Positions 17,435-26,166 of a DNA stretch of 64,000 nucleotides are shown piece by piece (positions within the stretch are counted from its first letter, which is position 1; the number at the start of each line of letters is the position of its first letter). Under the pieces are notes generated by a model. It had not been told where the DNA came from, did no database searches, and was given only the letters and a program-made list of their open reading frames with translations. This DNA is from Bordetella hinzii LMG 13501 (GTDB taxonomy: Bacteria; Pseudomonadota; Gammaproteobacteria; Burkholderiales; Burkholderiaceae_B). The stretch covers positions 62,001-126,000 of the forward strand of contig NZ_LRUJ01000010.1 in assembly GCF_001548475.1 (NCBI RefSeq), read 5' to 3'. A program made the translations under genes and the position numbers.

Positions 17435-18139
17435 CTAGACGCCCAGATAGCGCTCCCACAAGCCGCGGTCGTCGTCCAGGGCCGCCGAATCGCCGCTCCA
17501 GACCACCTTGCCCCGCTCCAGGATGACATGGCGGTCGGCCAGCGCCAGCAAGCGCTCGACATATTTATCGATCACCAGGATGGTCTGGCCCGCGGTGCGC
17601 AAGCGGGCCAGGCACTGCCAGATTTCTTCGCGTATCCTGGGCGCCAGCCCTTCGGTGGCCTCGTCCAGGATGAGCAGGCGCGGGTTGGTCACCAGCGCCC
17701 GGCCGATGGCCAGCATCTGCTGTTCGCCGCCCGACAATTGGTTGCCCATATTGCCGGCGCGTTCGGCCAGGCGGGGGAAGAGCTCAAAGACCCGCTCCGG
17801 CGTCCAGGGCTGGCCGATGTCGGGATTGCGCCGGTCGGCAAAGGCCGTCAGGTGTTCGCGCACGGTCAGGTTGGGAAAGCACTGCCGGCCTTCGGGCACC
17901 AGGGCCAGCCCGCTGCGCGCGATGCGGTCCGGGCTCCAGCCGCCGATGCCGCGTCCGGCGAATTCAATGCTGCCGGCCCGCAGGGGCAATTGGCCGAACA
18001 GCGTGCGCAGCAAGGTCGTCTTGCCCATGCCGTTGCGGCCCAGCAGCGTCACCACCTGGCCGGCGCCGATCTCCAGATCCACGCCAAACAGCACCTGGCT
18101 GGCGCCATAGCCGCTGACCGCTCCCTTGATGCTCAGCAT
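17435..18139 (-). CDS. livF: Branched-chain-type ABC transporter ATPase (LivF)
   Basis: A 234-residue ABC ATPase: Walker A GRNGMGKT, VPEGRQCFPNLTVREHL typical of LivF, signature LSGGEQQM and Walker B LLILDEATEGL. It pairs with LivG to power the importer on the cytosolic face. The ATG at 18139 overlaps the livG end by 7 bases. Last gene of the five-gene importer. The substrate of the set is probably an aromatic acid such as anthranilate, inferred from the shared operator and neighbours; branched-chain amino acids remain possible. Confidence 0.93.
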   Translation of the reverse strand: MLSIKGAVSGYGASQVLFGVDLEIGAGQVVTLLGRNGMGKTTLLRTLFGQLPLRAGSIEFAGRGIGGWSPDRIARSGLALVPEGRQCFPNLTVREHLTAFADRRNPDIGQPWTPERVFELFPRLAERAGNMGNQLSGGEQQMLAIGRALVTNPRLLILDEATEGLAPRIREEIWQCLARLRTAGQTILVIDKYVERLLALADRHVILERGKVVWSGDSAALDDDRGLWERYLGV

Positions 18140-18918
18140 GTCTTCTCCCGGGCATGTTCGCCATCGTCGCCGAGATAGGCCTGGCGCACATCGGGATTGG
18201 CGCGGATTTCCTCGGGCGTGCCGGTGGCGATCACCCGCCCGTACACCAGCACCGAAATCCGGTCGGCCAGGCGGAACACCGCCTGCATATCGTGTTCGAC
18301 CAACAGCATGGCGGCCTGCCCGCGCAGCGATTCGATCAGTTCGGTCAGGCGCAGGGTTTCGTCCGGCCCCATGCCCGCCATGGGCTCGTCCAGCAGCAGC
18401 ACGCGAGGCTTGGCGGCCAGGGCCAAGGCGAACTCCAGCTTGCGCTGTTCGCCATGCGGCAAGGTGCCGGCCTGGCGGTCCAGCAGGCTGGCATCGATGG
18501 CGCACTGGCGCGCGAGCTCCCGCGCGGCGTCATAGAGCGCGGTTTCCGAGGCGCGGGGACGCCAGAAACGGAAACTGCTGCCGGCATGCGCCTGCACCGC
18601 GAGCAGCAGATTGTCCATCACCGTGAAGCCGCGGAAGATGTTGGTGATCTGGTAGGAACGCGACAGCCCGCTGGCCACTCTCTGGTGGGCCGACAGGCGC
18701 GACACGTCGGTCTGGCCCACCATCAGCCTGCCCGCGTCGGCGGCCAGCGTGCCCGACAGCAGATGGATGAGCGTGGACTTGCCCGCGCCGTTGGGGCCGA
18801 TCAGGGCGTGGATCTCTCCCGGCGCCAGGGTGAGGCTGACGTGGTCGGTGGCCAGCAGCGCGCCGAAACGGCGCACCAGCCCGGTGGCATGCAGCGCCGG
18901 CGTGGTGTGCGGGGTCAT
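18133..18918 (-). CDS. livG: Branched-chain-type ABC transporter ATPase (LivG)
   Basis: A 261-residue ABC ATPase with Walker A GPNGAGKST, the LivG-typical SRSYQITNIFRGFTVMDNLLLA block, an unusual signature LPHGEQRKLEFAL in place of LSGGQQ (a common variant in this family), Walker B VLLLDEPMAGM and the switch histidine in LLVEHDM. The start ATG at 18918 overlaps the livM stop as ATGA. Confidence 0.94.
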   Translation of the reverse strand: MTPHTTPALHATGLVRRFGALLATDHVSLTLAPGEIHALIGPNGAGKSTLIHLLSGTLAADAGRLMVGQTDVSRLSAHQRVASGLSRSYQITNIFRGFTVMDNLLLAVQAHAGSSFRFWRPRASETALYDAARELARQCAIDASLLDRQAGTLPHGEQRKLEFALALAAKPRVLLLDEPMAGMGPDETLRLTELIESLRGQAAMLLVEHDMQAVFRLADRISVLVYGRVIATGTPEEIRANPDVRQAYLGDDGEHAREKTC

Positions 18919-19868
18919 GATTGCGCCTTCGGAGAACGGCCGCCGAACCAGGGCGCGGCCAGGCCGGCCAGCCCGCGCGGCGCGCCCAGCACCACGGCCA
19001 GCAGCAACAGGCCCAGGGGCAGGTGCCAATACTCGGTCCATTGCCGCAAGGCCTCTTCGAGCACCAGCATGACAGTGGCGCCGGCCACGCCGCCATAGCG
19101 CAGGCCGATGCCGCCCACCAGCACCATGATGAGCAGGTTGGCCGATTGGGTCCAGTGCATCAGGCTGGGCGAGATGAAAAGGTTGTGGTTGGCCAGCAGC
19201 GCGCCGGCCAGCCCGGCGGCCGCGCCGCTCAGCACGAAGGCGGTGAGCTTGATACGGTAGACGGGGTAGCCCAGGGCCTCCATCCGCGATTCGTTTTCGC
19301 GCACGCCCTGCAGGGCCGCGCCGTAGCGCGACGCCACCAGCCGGTTGAAGAGGAACATCGCCGCCACCAGGATGGCCAGGACCAGGTAGTAGAAAACCAC
19401 GTCATTGGCCAGGTCCAGCCCCGGCAGGGTCGAATAGCCCGCGAGGTTGAGCCCGTCCTCGCCGCCGTACTGCCGCAGCGAGATGAAGATGTAGTAGACC
19501 ATCTGCGCGAAGGCCAGCGTGATCATGATGAAGTACACACCGCGGGTTCGCAGCGAAATCGCGCCTATCACCCAGGCCAGCGCGGCGGCCAGCAGCATGG
19601 CCGCCGGCCACACGATGAGCGCCGCCATCACGCCCGAGGCGCCCAGGATGCCCACGGCATAGGCGCCGGCCCCGAAGAAAGCCGCGTGGCCCAGGGCCAC
19701 CATGCCGCCATAGCCCAGCACGAGGTTCAGGCTGGTGGCCGCCAGCGCGTAGATCAGCACGCGCCGCACAAAAGAGATATAGAAATCCAGCCCCAGCGCC
19801 GGCGCGGCCAGCGGAAAAGCCACCAGCGCGGCCAGCAGGATCAAGGTGAAGACCAGGCTTTTGCTCAT
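18915..19868 (-). CDS. livM: Branched-chain-type ABC permease (LivM)
   Basis: A 317-residue polytopic inner-membrane permease. The family block LNLVLGYGGMVALGHAAFFGAGAY follows the first helices, and the cytosolic coupling region GVRENESRMEALGYPVYRIKL is in the C-terminal half. The start at 19868 lies 2 bases after the livH stop. A long frame upstream through livH is a reading-frame shadow. Confidence 0.94.
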   Translation of the reverse strand: MSKSLVFTLILLAALVAFPLAAPALGLDFYISFVRRVLIYALAATSLNLVLGYGGMVALGHAAFFGAGAYAVGILGASGVMAALIVWPAAMLLAAALAWVIGAISLRTRGVYFIMITLAFAQMVYYIFISLRQYGGEDGLNLAGYSTLPGLDLANDVVFYYLVLAILVAAMFLFNRLVASRYGAALQGVRENESRMEALGYPVYRIKLTAFVLSGAAAGLAGALLANHNLFISPSLMHWTQSANLLIMVLVGGIGLRYGGVAGATVMLVLEEALRQWTEYWHLPLGLLLLAVVLGAPRGLAGLAAPWFGGRSPKAQS

Positions 19869-19870
19869 GG

Positions 19871-20791
19871 TCAGCCCCGCGCCGGAAACAGGCCCGACGG
19901 GCGGAACACCAGGATGGCCGCCATCAGGACGTAGATCAGGATGGCCGCAAGGGTCGGGCCGACGCTGGAGGCCACCGCCGGCGAGAACACCTGGCGCAGC
20001 AGCATGGGCAGGAAGGCGCGCCCGGCCGTATCCACCATGCCCACCAGCAGCGCGCCCACGAAGGCGCCGCGTATGGAGCCGATGCCGCCGATGACAATGC
20101 AGACCAGCACGAGGATGAGGATCTCCTCGCCCATTCCGACCTGCACGGCCGTCACCGGCCCCAACAGGGCGCCGGCCACCGCGGCCAGCATGGCTCCCAG
20201 CGTGAAGACGCCCAGGAACAGCACCGGCACGCGCACGCCCATGAGCGTGGCCATCTGGCGATTGGAGGCGCCGGCGCGCACCAGCACGCCGGCCCGGGTC
20301 CGCGTGACGAACCAATACAGGCCGGCGGCGGCGGCCAGGCCGAAGATGATGATCATCAGGCGATAGGCCGGATACAGGAGATCGGGCAGCAGGCGCACGG
20401 GGCCGGACAGGGCGGCGGGCATGTTGAGCATGACGGGCGCCGGCCCCCAGATCATCTTGACGAGGTCATTGGCGATCAGGATGACCGCGTACGTGCCCAG
20501 GACCTGGGCCAGGTGATCGCGCACGGCGAGCCGGCGGATGAGCACCAGCTCCAAGAGCGCGCCCACCGCGCCCGTGGCGATGGCCGCCACCAGGACGGCG
20601 GCGGCGAAGGAGCCCGTGCGCTGCATGGTCTCGGCGGCGACATAGGCCCCGGCCATATAGAGCGAACCATGGGCGAGGTTCATGATGTCCATGATCCCGA
20701 ACACCAGCGTCAGCCCCGCCGCGATCAAAAACAACATCAACCCGAACTGGAGACCATTGAGCAACTGCTCGACGACCAGCGTAAACGTCAT
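19871..20791 (-). CDS. livH: Branched-chain-type ABC permease (LivH)
   Basis: A 306-residue polytopic permease with the LivH signature LTLVFGIMDIMNLAHGSLYMAGAY near residues 27-50 and the coupling segment VRAGASNRQMATLMGV. About eight hydrophobic segments are visible. It is the first permease after the binding-protein gene, separated from it by a 62-base gap holding a strong hairpin. Confidence 0.94.
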   Translation of the reverse strand: MTFTLVVEQLLNGLQFGLMLFLIAAGLTLVFGIMDIMNLAHGSLYMAGAYVAAETMQRTGSFAAAVLVAAIATGAVGALLELVLIRRLAVRDHLAQVLGTYAVILIANDLVKMIWGPAPVMLNMPAALSGPVRLLPDLLYPAYRLMIIIFGLAAAAGLYWFVTRTRAGVLVRAGASNRQMATLMGVRVPVLFLGVFTLGAMLAAVAGALLGPVTAVQVGMGEEILILVLVCIVIGGIGSIRGAFVGALLVGMVDTAGRAFLPMLLRQVFSPAVASSVGPTLAAILIYVLMAAILVFRPSGLFPARG

Positions 20792-20809
20792 GAACCTTTC
20801 CCCGTGTGC

Positions 20810-20835
20810 CGCGGGCGGCGGCCGCGCCGCCCGCG
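20810..20835 (-). terminator. Strong hairpin between the binding-protein gene and livH
   Basis: CGCGGGCGGCG (20810-20820) and CGCCGCCCGCG (20825-20835) form 11 perfect pairs with a GCCG loop. Placed after the substrate-binding-protein gene with no T-run, it more likely stabilises the upstream mRNA or partly attenuates transcription than fully terminates it. Confidence 0.55.
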
Positions 20836-20853
20836 TTCATCCCCGCGATGGGA

Positions 20854-22017
20854 TTACAGCTTGCACTCGCCGACGTAGACGTCCTGGTACTTGTCGAAGA
20901 CCTTGCCCACGAGCTTGTTGGTGATGCGGCCGCTGCCGTCCTTGTCGACCACGCGCACGTAGTACGACTGGATGGGATAGTGGTTCTTGCCGTAGGTGAA
21001 AGGCCCGCGCACCGAGGAGAAATCGGCCTTCTGCAGCGCGGCCACCACGGCGTCGCGGTCGCTGGCCTTGCCGCCCGATTGCTTGACGGCGGCGTCGATG
21101 GCCATGATGACGTCATAGGCCTGGGCGGCATAGACCGAAGGATAGCGGCCGTTGTATTCCTTGCGGAAGGCCTCGACGAACTGCTTGTTCTGCGCGTTGT
21201 CCAGGTCATGGGCCCATTGCGCGGTGTTGTACATGCCCAGCATGGGTTCGCCCACCGCCTGGATCACGTCCTCGTCGGCCGAGAACCCCGGGCCGATCAG
21301 CGCCGTGCCCTGCGACAGGCCCGCCGAGACGAACTGCTTGACGAAATTGATGCCCATGCCGCCGGGCAGGAAGATATACACCGCATCGGGCTTGGCGGCG
21401 CGGATCTGCGCGATCTCGGCGGCGTAGTCCAACTGGCCCAGCTTGGTATAGAGCTCATCGCTCACGGGCGTCTTGTAGCCGCGCTTGAAGCCGGTCAGGG
21501 CGTCCTTGCCGGCGGGATAGTCCGGCGCCATGATGAAGACCTTCTTGTAGCCGCGGTCGGCGGCCACCTTGCCGGCGGCCTCATGGAAGGCATCGTTCTG
21601 GTAGGACAGGCCGAACCAATAGCGGTTGCACTGGGCGCCGGCGAACTGGCTGGGGCCCGGGTTGTTCGACAGATAGGGCACCTTGGCGGCAAATAGCGCC
21701 GGCCCCACGGCCAGGGCGACATTGGAGCCGATCGGGCCCGTGAAGAAGTCGATCTTGTCGCGCTGCAGGTAGCGCGTGACGAGCTGGCGCGCCTGGTCGG
21801 GGTTGCCGCCCATGTCGGTCTGCAGGAACTCGGCCTGCTGGCCGCCCAGCTTGCCGCCAAGCTGCTTGATGGCCAGGTTGAAGCCGTCGCGCGCCTCGGC
21901 GCCCAGCGCCGCGAAGGGGCCGGAAATGTCGTTGGCGATACCGACCTTGATGGTGTCGGCCGAGGCCATGGCGGGCATCAGGACGGCGGCGGCCAGAAGA
22001 GAGGGGAGGAAACGCAT
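20854..22017 (-). CDS. ABC transporter substrate-binding protein (LivK type)
   Basis: A 387-residue periplasmic receptor of the Leu/Ile/Val-binding family. A Sec signal peptide (cleavage likely after AMASA) precedes IKVGIANDISGPFAALG and GFNLAIKQLGGKLGG, hallmarks of Peripla_BP_6. The start at 22017 is set by CAAGGAGCTCCACC. It is the first gene of the importer and is divergent from the hydrolase-marR pair. Relatives include receptors for aromatic acids as well as amino acids; the shared operator with the anthranilate operon points to an aromatic substrate, by inference. Confidence 0.9.
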   Translation of the reverse strand: MRFLPSLLAAAVLMPAMASADTIKVGIANDISGPFAALGAEARDGFNLAIKQLGGKLGGQQAEFLQTDMGGNPDQARQLVTRYLQRDKIDFFTGPIGSNVALAVGPALFAAKVPYLSNNPGPSQFAGAQCNRYWFGLSYQNDAFHEAAGKVAADRGYKKVFIMAPDYPAGKDALTGFKRGYKTPVSDELYTKLGQLDYAAEIAQIRAAKPDAVYIFLPGGMGINFVKQFVSAGLSQGTALIGPGFSADEDVIQAVGEPMLGMYNTAQWAHDLDNAQNKQFVEAFRKEYNGRYPSVYAAQAYDVIMAIDAAVKQSGGKASDRDAVVAALQKADFSSVRGPFTYGKNHYPIQSYYVRVVDKDGSGRITNKLVGKVFDKYQDVYVGECKL

Positions 22018-22169
22018 GGTGGAGCTCCTTGCGCTCGCGCGCGGCAGAGATATTGTTATTTCGGCGTTCGGATGGGTTGGCGAGTGCTGCGGCAATGCCC
22101 GCGACGCCACGACGTGATCCCCGGGGCGCTCTCCAGTCGGCAATACCGGAGAAGAAACTGGCATCCGGC

Positions 22170-22189
22170 ATAGTTTAGGTTTAAAGTAT
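22170..22189. promoter_or_regulatory. Second copy of the dyad operator, in the liv / hydrolase-marR divergent region
   Basis: ATAGTTTAGGTTTAAAGTAT differs from the copy at 13299-13318 at only three positions, all transitions. The halves match as an inverted repeat at 7 of 10 positions. It lies 152 bases before the binding-protein start and 79 bases before the hydrolase start. On the minus strand TAAACT could be a -10 with TTGTTT 18 bases upstream. The rest of the 251-base gap holds no gene. Confidence 0.6.
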
Positions 22190-22268
22190 TCGGCAAAACA
22201 AGTCTAGGGTTTGCCCCAGGCCCGTCATTTTCCCAGCCCGTCTTCCCCAAGCCCGGTTACAAGCGCCG

Positions 22269-23153
22269 ATGACCCTGCTCTACCGCAACTACGACCGCAG
22301 CGCGCTGGACGTGCAGTACAACGCACGCGCGACAGTACCCGACATCCAGGCGATACTCAAGCAGTACGCCGATGAGAGCCGCCGGGCGCGGCTCGCCGTG
22401 GCCTGCCGGGCCGACATCGCCTATGGGCCGCATGCCGACGAAACGCTGGATATCTTCCCAGCCCGCCAGGCCGATGCGCCGGTGTTTTTCTTCATACACG
22501 GCGGCTACTGGCGCGCGCTGTCCAAGGACGACTCCTGCAATATGGCGCCCGCCTTCACGGCCGCCGGCGCCACCGTCGTGGTCATGAATTACTCGCTGGC
22601 GCCGGCCGTCACGCTGGACCGCATCGTCGACCAGGCGCGCCGGGCGCTGGCCTGGGTCCACGCCCATATCGGCGAGCATGGCGGCGATCCCCGGCGCATC
22701 CACGTCTGCGGCAGCTCGGCCGGCGGCCAGCTGGTCGGCATGCTGCTGGCGCCCGGCTGGCAGGCCGCCCATGGCCTGCCCGACGACGCCATCCGCGGCG
22801 CCGCCTCGCTCTCCGGCCTCTACGACCTGCGGCCCCTGGTCCACACACACATCAACGAGTGGATGCGCATGAGCCCGGCCGACGCCGAGCGCAACAGCCC
22901 CGCCCTGCTGCCGCTGCCCGCCCGGGGCTGCCCGCTGCTCATTACCTACGGCGAAACCGAGACCGACGAATTCAAGCGCCAAAGCCGCGACTATCTCGCG
23001 CAATGGCGGGCGGCCGGCCATACCGGACGCTATGTGGACATGCCGGGCAGCAATCACTTCGATCTGGTGCTCAAGCTCAACGATCCCCGCGCCGCCCACA
23101 CCCGCGCCATTCTCGAACAAATGGGCCTGGCCCCCGGGCCGGCAGCCTCCTGA
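22269..23153 (+). CDS. Arylformamidase-like alpha/beta hydrolase
   Basis: A 294-residue serine hydrolase with the HGGYW oxyanion-hole motif (about 77-81) characteristic of kynurenine formamidases, nucleophile elbow GSSAG (about 154-158), and a late GSNHFD histidine. No signal peptide. Such enzymes hydrolyse N-formylkynurenine; relatives hydrolyse N-acylanthranilates. Beside an anthranilate regulon it could release anthranilate or a precursor from an N-formyl or N-acyl form. No kynureninase or tryptophan dioxygenase gene is in the window. It is followed 18 bases later by the marR gene and is probably co-transcribed with it. Confidence 0.82.
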   Translation: MTLLYRNYDRSALDVQYNARATVPDIQAILKQYADESRRARLAVACRADIAYGPHADETLDIFPARQADAPVFFFIHGGYWRALSKDDSCNMAPAFTAAGATVVVMNYSLAPAVTLDRIVDQARRALAWVHAHIGEHGGDPRRIHVCGSSAGGQLVGMLLAPGWQAAHGLPDDAIRGAASLSGLYDLRPLVHTHINEWMRMSPADAERNSPALLPLPARGCPLLITYGETETDEFKRQSRDYLAQWRAAGHTGRYVDMPGSNHFDLVLKLNDPRAAHTRAILEQMGLAPGPAAS

Positions 23154-23171
23154 CATCCCGCCGAGACCACC

Positions 23172-23657
23172 ATGACCGACACGCCCGATCTGGAAAGCCG
23201 CGCCGCGCCGGAAGACCACCACGCCCTGCGGCTCTGGCTGCGCATGCTGACCTGCTGCAATCTGATCGAATCCGAGATCCGCAGCCGGCTGCGCACCGAC
23301 TTCGACACCACCCTGCCCCGCTTCGACCTGATGGCCCAGCTGCAGCGCGCACCCAAGGGCATGAAGATGGGCGAGTTGTCGCGCCACATGATGGTCACCA
23401 ACGGCAATATCACCGGCATTACCGACCAGCTCGAAAAAGAAGGCCTGGTGGTGCGCACCAAGGTCGAGTCGGACCGGCGCAGTTCCGTGCTCAAGCTCAC
23501 ACCGCAGGGAAAGAAAACCTTCGCCCGCATGGCCCGCGCCCATGAGTCCTGGGTCAAATCCATGTTGGGCGACCTGCCCGAGGCCAGCCGCAACGCCCTG
23601 TACAAGGCGCTGGGCGAACTCAAGCTGCAGGTGGTGGCGCGCCAGGGACGGCCATAG
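23172..23657 (+). CDS. MarR-family transcriptional regulator
   Basis: A 161-residue winged-helix regulator. The helix-turn-helix and wing lie around residues 55-105 (MKMGELSRHMMVTNGNITGITDQLEKEG, then VRTKVESDRRSSVLKLT), flanked by dimerisation helices. The wing's DRRS segment is the typical MarR DNA-contacting region. MarR proteins that control aromatic CoA catabolism often respond to aromatic CoA esters. The two near-identical dyads at 13299 and 22170 are the natural target candidates, so this protein likely controls the catabolic operon, the importer and itself. Confidence 0.9.
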   Translation: MTDTPDLESRAAPEDHHALRLWLRMLTCCNLIESEIRSRLRTDFDTTLPRFDLMAQLQRAPKGMKMGELSRHMMVTNGNITGITDQLEKEGLVVRTKVESDRRSSVLKLTPQGKKTFARMARAHESWVKSMLGDLPEASRNALYKALGELKLQVVARQGRP

Positions 23658-23690
23658 CGGCCGGGCGGCGGGAGAGCAAAAAAGCGCATA

Positions 23691-24695
23691 ATGCCCGGCA
23701 TGATTCCGGTATCTCTTCCTGGCGGTAATTTCTATGTAACCATGGGCCTGTCCCTGGTCTGCCTGGCGACCCTGCTGACCTGGGCCGCCATGCTGGCGCG
23801 CAGCCGCGATGCGCGTCTCTGGCTGGCCGGCCATCGCCGCCTGGGGCCCGTGCTCATGGCCGTGCTGGCGGGCGTCGGGGCCGTGTTCCCGTATCAGCAG
23901 TTCAGCAACTGGGTCGAGAACCAGCGCGTGGCGCGCGCCGAGGCTGCGCGGCGCACCGTGCTGGCCCAGGCGCGCGAGCTGGCCGGCATTGCCATGCCCG
24001 CCGGCACGGAATTGCGCCTGCGCGCCGCGGACGACCCCGCGAGCTTCGACCAGGCGCGCTTTCCCGCCCCCACGCCGGTGGCCGGCGTCAAGGCCGCCCG
24101 CCTCGTCCGGCACTTCGACGCGGCCGGCGGCCCGGCCGCGTGGTCGCTGGGCTTGGCGCAGGATGAACCGGTCTCCGGCTGGACCTGCAGCCGCGGCCAT
24201 ATGGCCGAGTTCCAGGTGCGCCAGGGCCGGCCCGAATTCGCCAGCTGCCACCTGGCGGCGGGCAACCAGCTCGATGCGCAGCAACTGCCCCCCGGCACCT
24301 GGCTGCAAGCCATCCCCGAAGGCTGGCTGCTGCGCACCGACGGCAGCGAAGCCTTGCGGCTGGACGGCCTGGATCTGCTCAAGGCCGACGTGCGCCTGGA
24401 CCCGGGCCGCCGCCGGCTGGGTTTCGAGGGCCTGCTGGCGCATGAATCAACCCTGGGCGACATGACCTATCCGGCCGGCACCCGCGTGACGCTGGCCGGC
24501 GCCAAGGTGCCGGGCGCCCAGCCCGGCGACCTGCTGTTCTCGCCCTCCCGGGGCCGCAGCGCGCGGCGCGCCGGCGGCGCCGAGATCGCGGCGGGCAAAT
24601 CCGTGCTGCAGGCGCCCGACGGCGCCGTGCGGGCCGTGCTGGGCAACCGCGAGGCCGGCGTGCTGGACGTCGCCAGCGTGCGGCTCGGGCCCTGA
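23691..24695 (+). CDS. Membrane-anchored protein of unknown function
   Basis: A 334-residue protein that I do not recognise. Two hydrophobic N-terminal segments (MGLSLVCLATLLTWAAMLA and LGPVLMAVLAGVGAVF) are followed by a long soluble region rich in Ala, Arg, Gly and Pro containing repeated short LRLDG/LKADVRLD-like strands, suggesting a periplasmic beta-rich domain. The start could be 23691 (MPGMIP) or 23700 (MIPVSL); no clear ribosome-binding site decides. The gene lies between marR and argJ, same strand, with no obvious link to either. Confidence 0.6.
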   Translation: MPGMIPVSLPGGNFYVTMGLSLVCLATLLTWAAMLARSRDARLWLAGHRRLGPVLMAVLAGVGAVFPYQQFSNWVENQRVARAEAARRTVLAQARELAGIAMPAGTELRLRAADDPASFDQARFPAPTPVAGVKAARLVRHFDAAGGPAAWSLGLAQDEPVSGWTCSRGHMAEFQVRQGRPEFASCHLAAGNQLDAQQLPPGTWLQAIPEGWLLRTDGSEALRLDGLDLLKADVRLDPGRRRLGFEGLLAHESTLGDMTYPAGTRVTLAGAKVPGAQPGDLLFSPSRGRSARRAGGAEIAAGKSVLQAPDGAVRAVLGNREAGVLDVASVRLGP

Positions 24696-24786
24696 CTCAC
24701 CCCGGCGCGCCAGCGGTGGGATAATACGGTTTTGACCGCCGCCCCATCCGGGCGGCCGCAACCGCCCAGCCCAGCGAGACGTACTC

Positions 24787-26013
24787 ATGGCCGTTAATCT
24801 CCAGATTCCCTCCGAATCCGAAATCTTTCCCGTCGCCGGTGTCGAAATCGGCGTGACCGAGGCCGGCATCCGCAAGGCCAACCGCCGCGATCTCACCGTC
24901 TTCCGCCTGGCGCCGGGCGCCACCGTGGCCGGCGTGTTCACGCGCAACCGCTTCTGCGCGGCGCCGGTCCAGGTCAGCCGCGCCCACCTGGCCAAGGGCG
25001 GCCCGATCCGCGCGCTGGTCATCAATACCGGCAACGCCAATGCCGGCACGGGCGAGCCCGGCCTGAAGAACGCCTTGGACACCTGCGCCGAACTGGGCAA
25101 GCTGCTGGGCGTGCCCGCCGAGCAGGTCCTGCCCTTCTCGACCGGCGTCATCCTGGAGCCGCTGCCCATGGACCGCCTGCTGGCCGGCTTGCCCAAGGCC
25201 GTGGCCGCGCTGGGCGGCAACCAGTGGTTCAATGCCGCCCACGGCATCATGACCACCGACACCCTGCCCAAGATCTTCTCGCGCCGCGTGCAGATCGGCG
25301 GCAAGACCGTCACCCTGACCGGCATCAGCAAGGGCGCCGGCATGATCCGCCCCAATATGGCGACCATGCTGAGCTTCCTGGCCACCGACGCCGGCATCGC
25401 GCAGCCGCTGCTGGACAAGCTGGCGCTTGAACTGGCCGACCAGTCGTTCAACCGCATCACCATCGACGGCGACACGTCGACCAACGACTCCTTCATCGTC
25501 GTGGCCACCGGCCAGTCCGGCCTGCAGGTCGATGCCGCCGGCGATGCCGATTACGCCGCCCTGCGCCAGGCCCTGGCCGACGCCGCTGCCGACCTCGCGC
25601 AGAAGATCGTGCGCGACGCCGAGGGCGCCACCAAGTTCATGACCATCCGCGTCGAAGAGGCGGGCAATACCGAGGAAGCCCTCAAGGTCGCCTATGCCGT
25701 GGCCCACTCGCCGCTGGTCAAGACCGCTTTCTACGCCTCCGACCCCAACCTGGGCCGCATCCTGGCCGCCATCGGCTATGCCGGCATCGATGACCTGGAC
25801 GCCAACAAGATCCGCCTCTGGCTGGACGATGTGCTGGTGGCCAAGGACGGCGGCCGCAACCCCGACTACCAGGAAGAAGACGGCCAGCGCGTCATGAAGC
25901 AGGCCGAGATCCTGGTGCGCATCGCGCTGGGCCGGGGCCAGGCCAGCGATACCGTATACACCTGCGATTTCTCGCACGAGTACGTCAGCATCAACGCCGA
26001 CTACCGTTCCTGA
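24787..26013 (+). CDS. argJ: Bifunctional ornithine acetyltransferase / N-acetylglutamate synthase
   Basis: A 408-residue ArgJ. It recycles acetyl groups from N-acetylornithine to glutamate in arginine synthesis, and bifunctional forms also use acetyl-CoA. The self-cleavage site is clear: [14 protein letters not shown], with cleavage expected between Ala and Thr to give alpha and beta chains. [11 protein letters not shown] and the C-terminal [16 protein letters not shown] tail are family-typical. It is probably monocistronic: two hairpins follow before the next gene. Confidence 0.96.
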   Translation: MAVNLQIPSESEIFPVAGVEIGVTEAGIRKANRRDLTVFRLAPGATVAGVFTRNRFCAAPVQVSRAHLAKGGPIRALVINTGNANAGTGEPGLKNALDTCAELGKLLGVPAEQVLPFSTGVILEPLPMDRLLAGLPKAVAALGGNQWFNAAHGIMTTDTLPKIFSRRVQIGGKTVTLTGISKGAGMIRPNMATMLSFLATDAGIAQPLLDKLALELADQSFNRITIDGDTSTNDSFIVVATGQSGLQVDAAGDADYAALRQALADAAADLAQKIVRDAEGATKFMTIRVEEAGNTEEALKVAYAVAHSPLVKTAFYASDPNLGRILAAIGYAGIDDLDANKIRLWLDDVLVAKDGGRNPDYQEEDGQRVMKQAEILVRIALGRGQASDTVYTCDFSHEYVSINADYRS

Positions 26014-26025
26014 TTCGCCCCCAGA

Positions 26026-26074
26026 GGACGGGCACGACGCCCGTCCCGCGCGCGCCGCGCTACCCGCGCGGCGC
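26026..26074 (+). terminator. Tandem hairpins after argJ
   Basis: GGACGGGC/GCCCGTCC (26026-26046, loop ACGAC) is followed by GCGCCGCGC/GCGCGGCGC (26052-26074, loop TACCC). Both stems are perfect but lack T-runs. They lie in the 153-base gap before the DUF815 gene. Confidence 0.5.
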
Positions 26075-26166
26075 CCGATCGCCGTCGCGTCCTTTGCAAC
26101 CTCCTGGCCGGCGCCGGCGTCCTCACGAGACCGTGCTGTTAGACCGATGCCCTCCTAGGAAACGAA

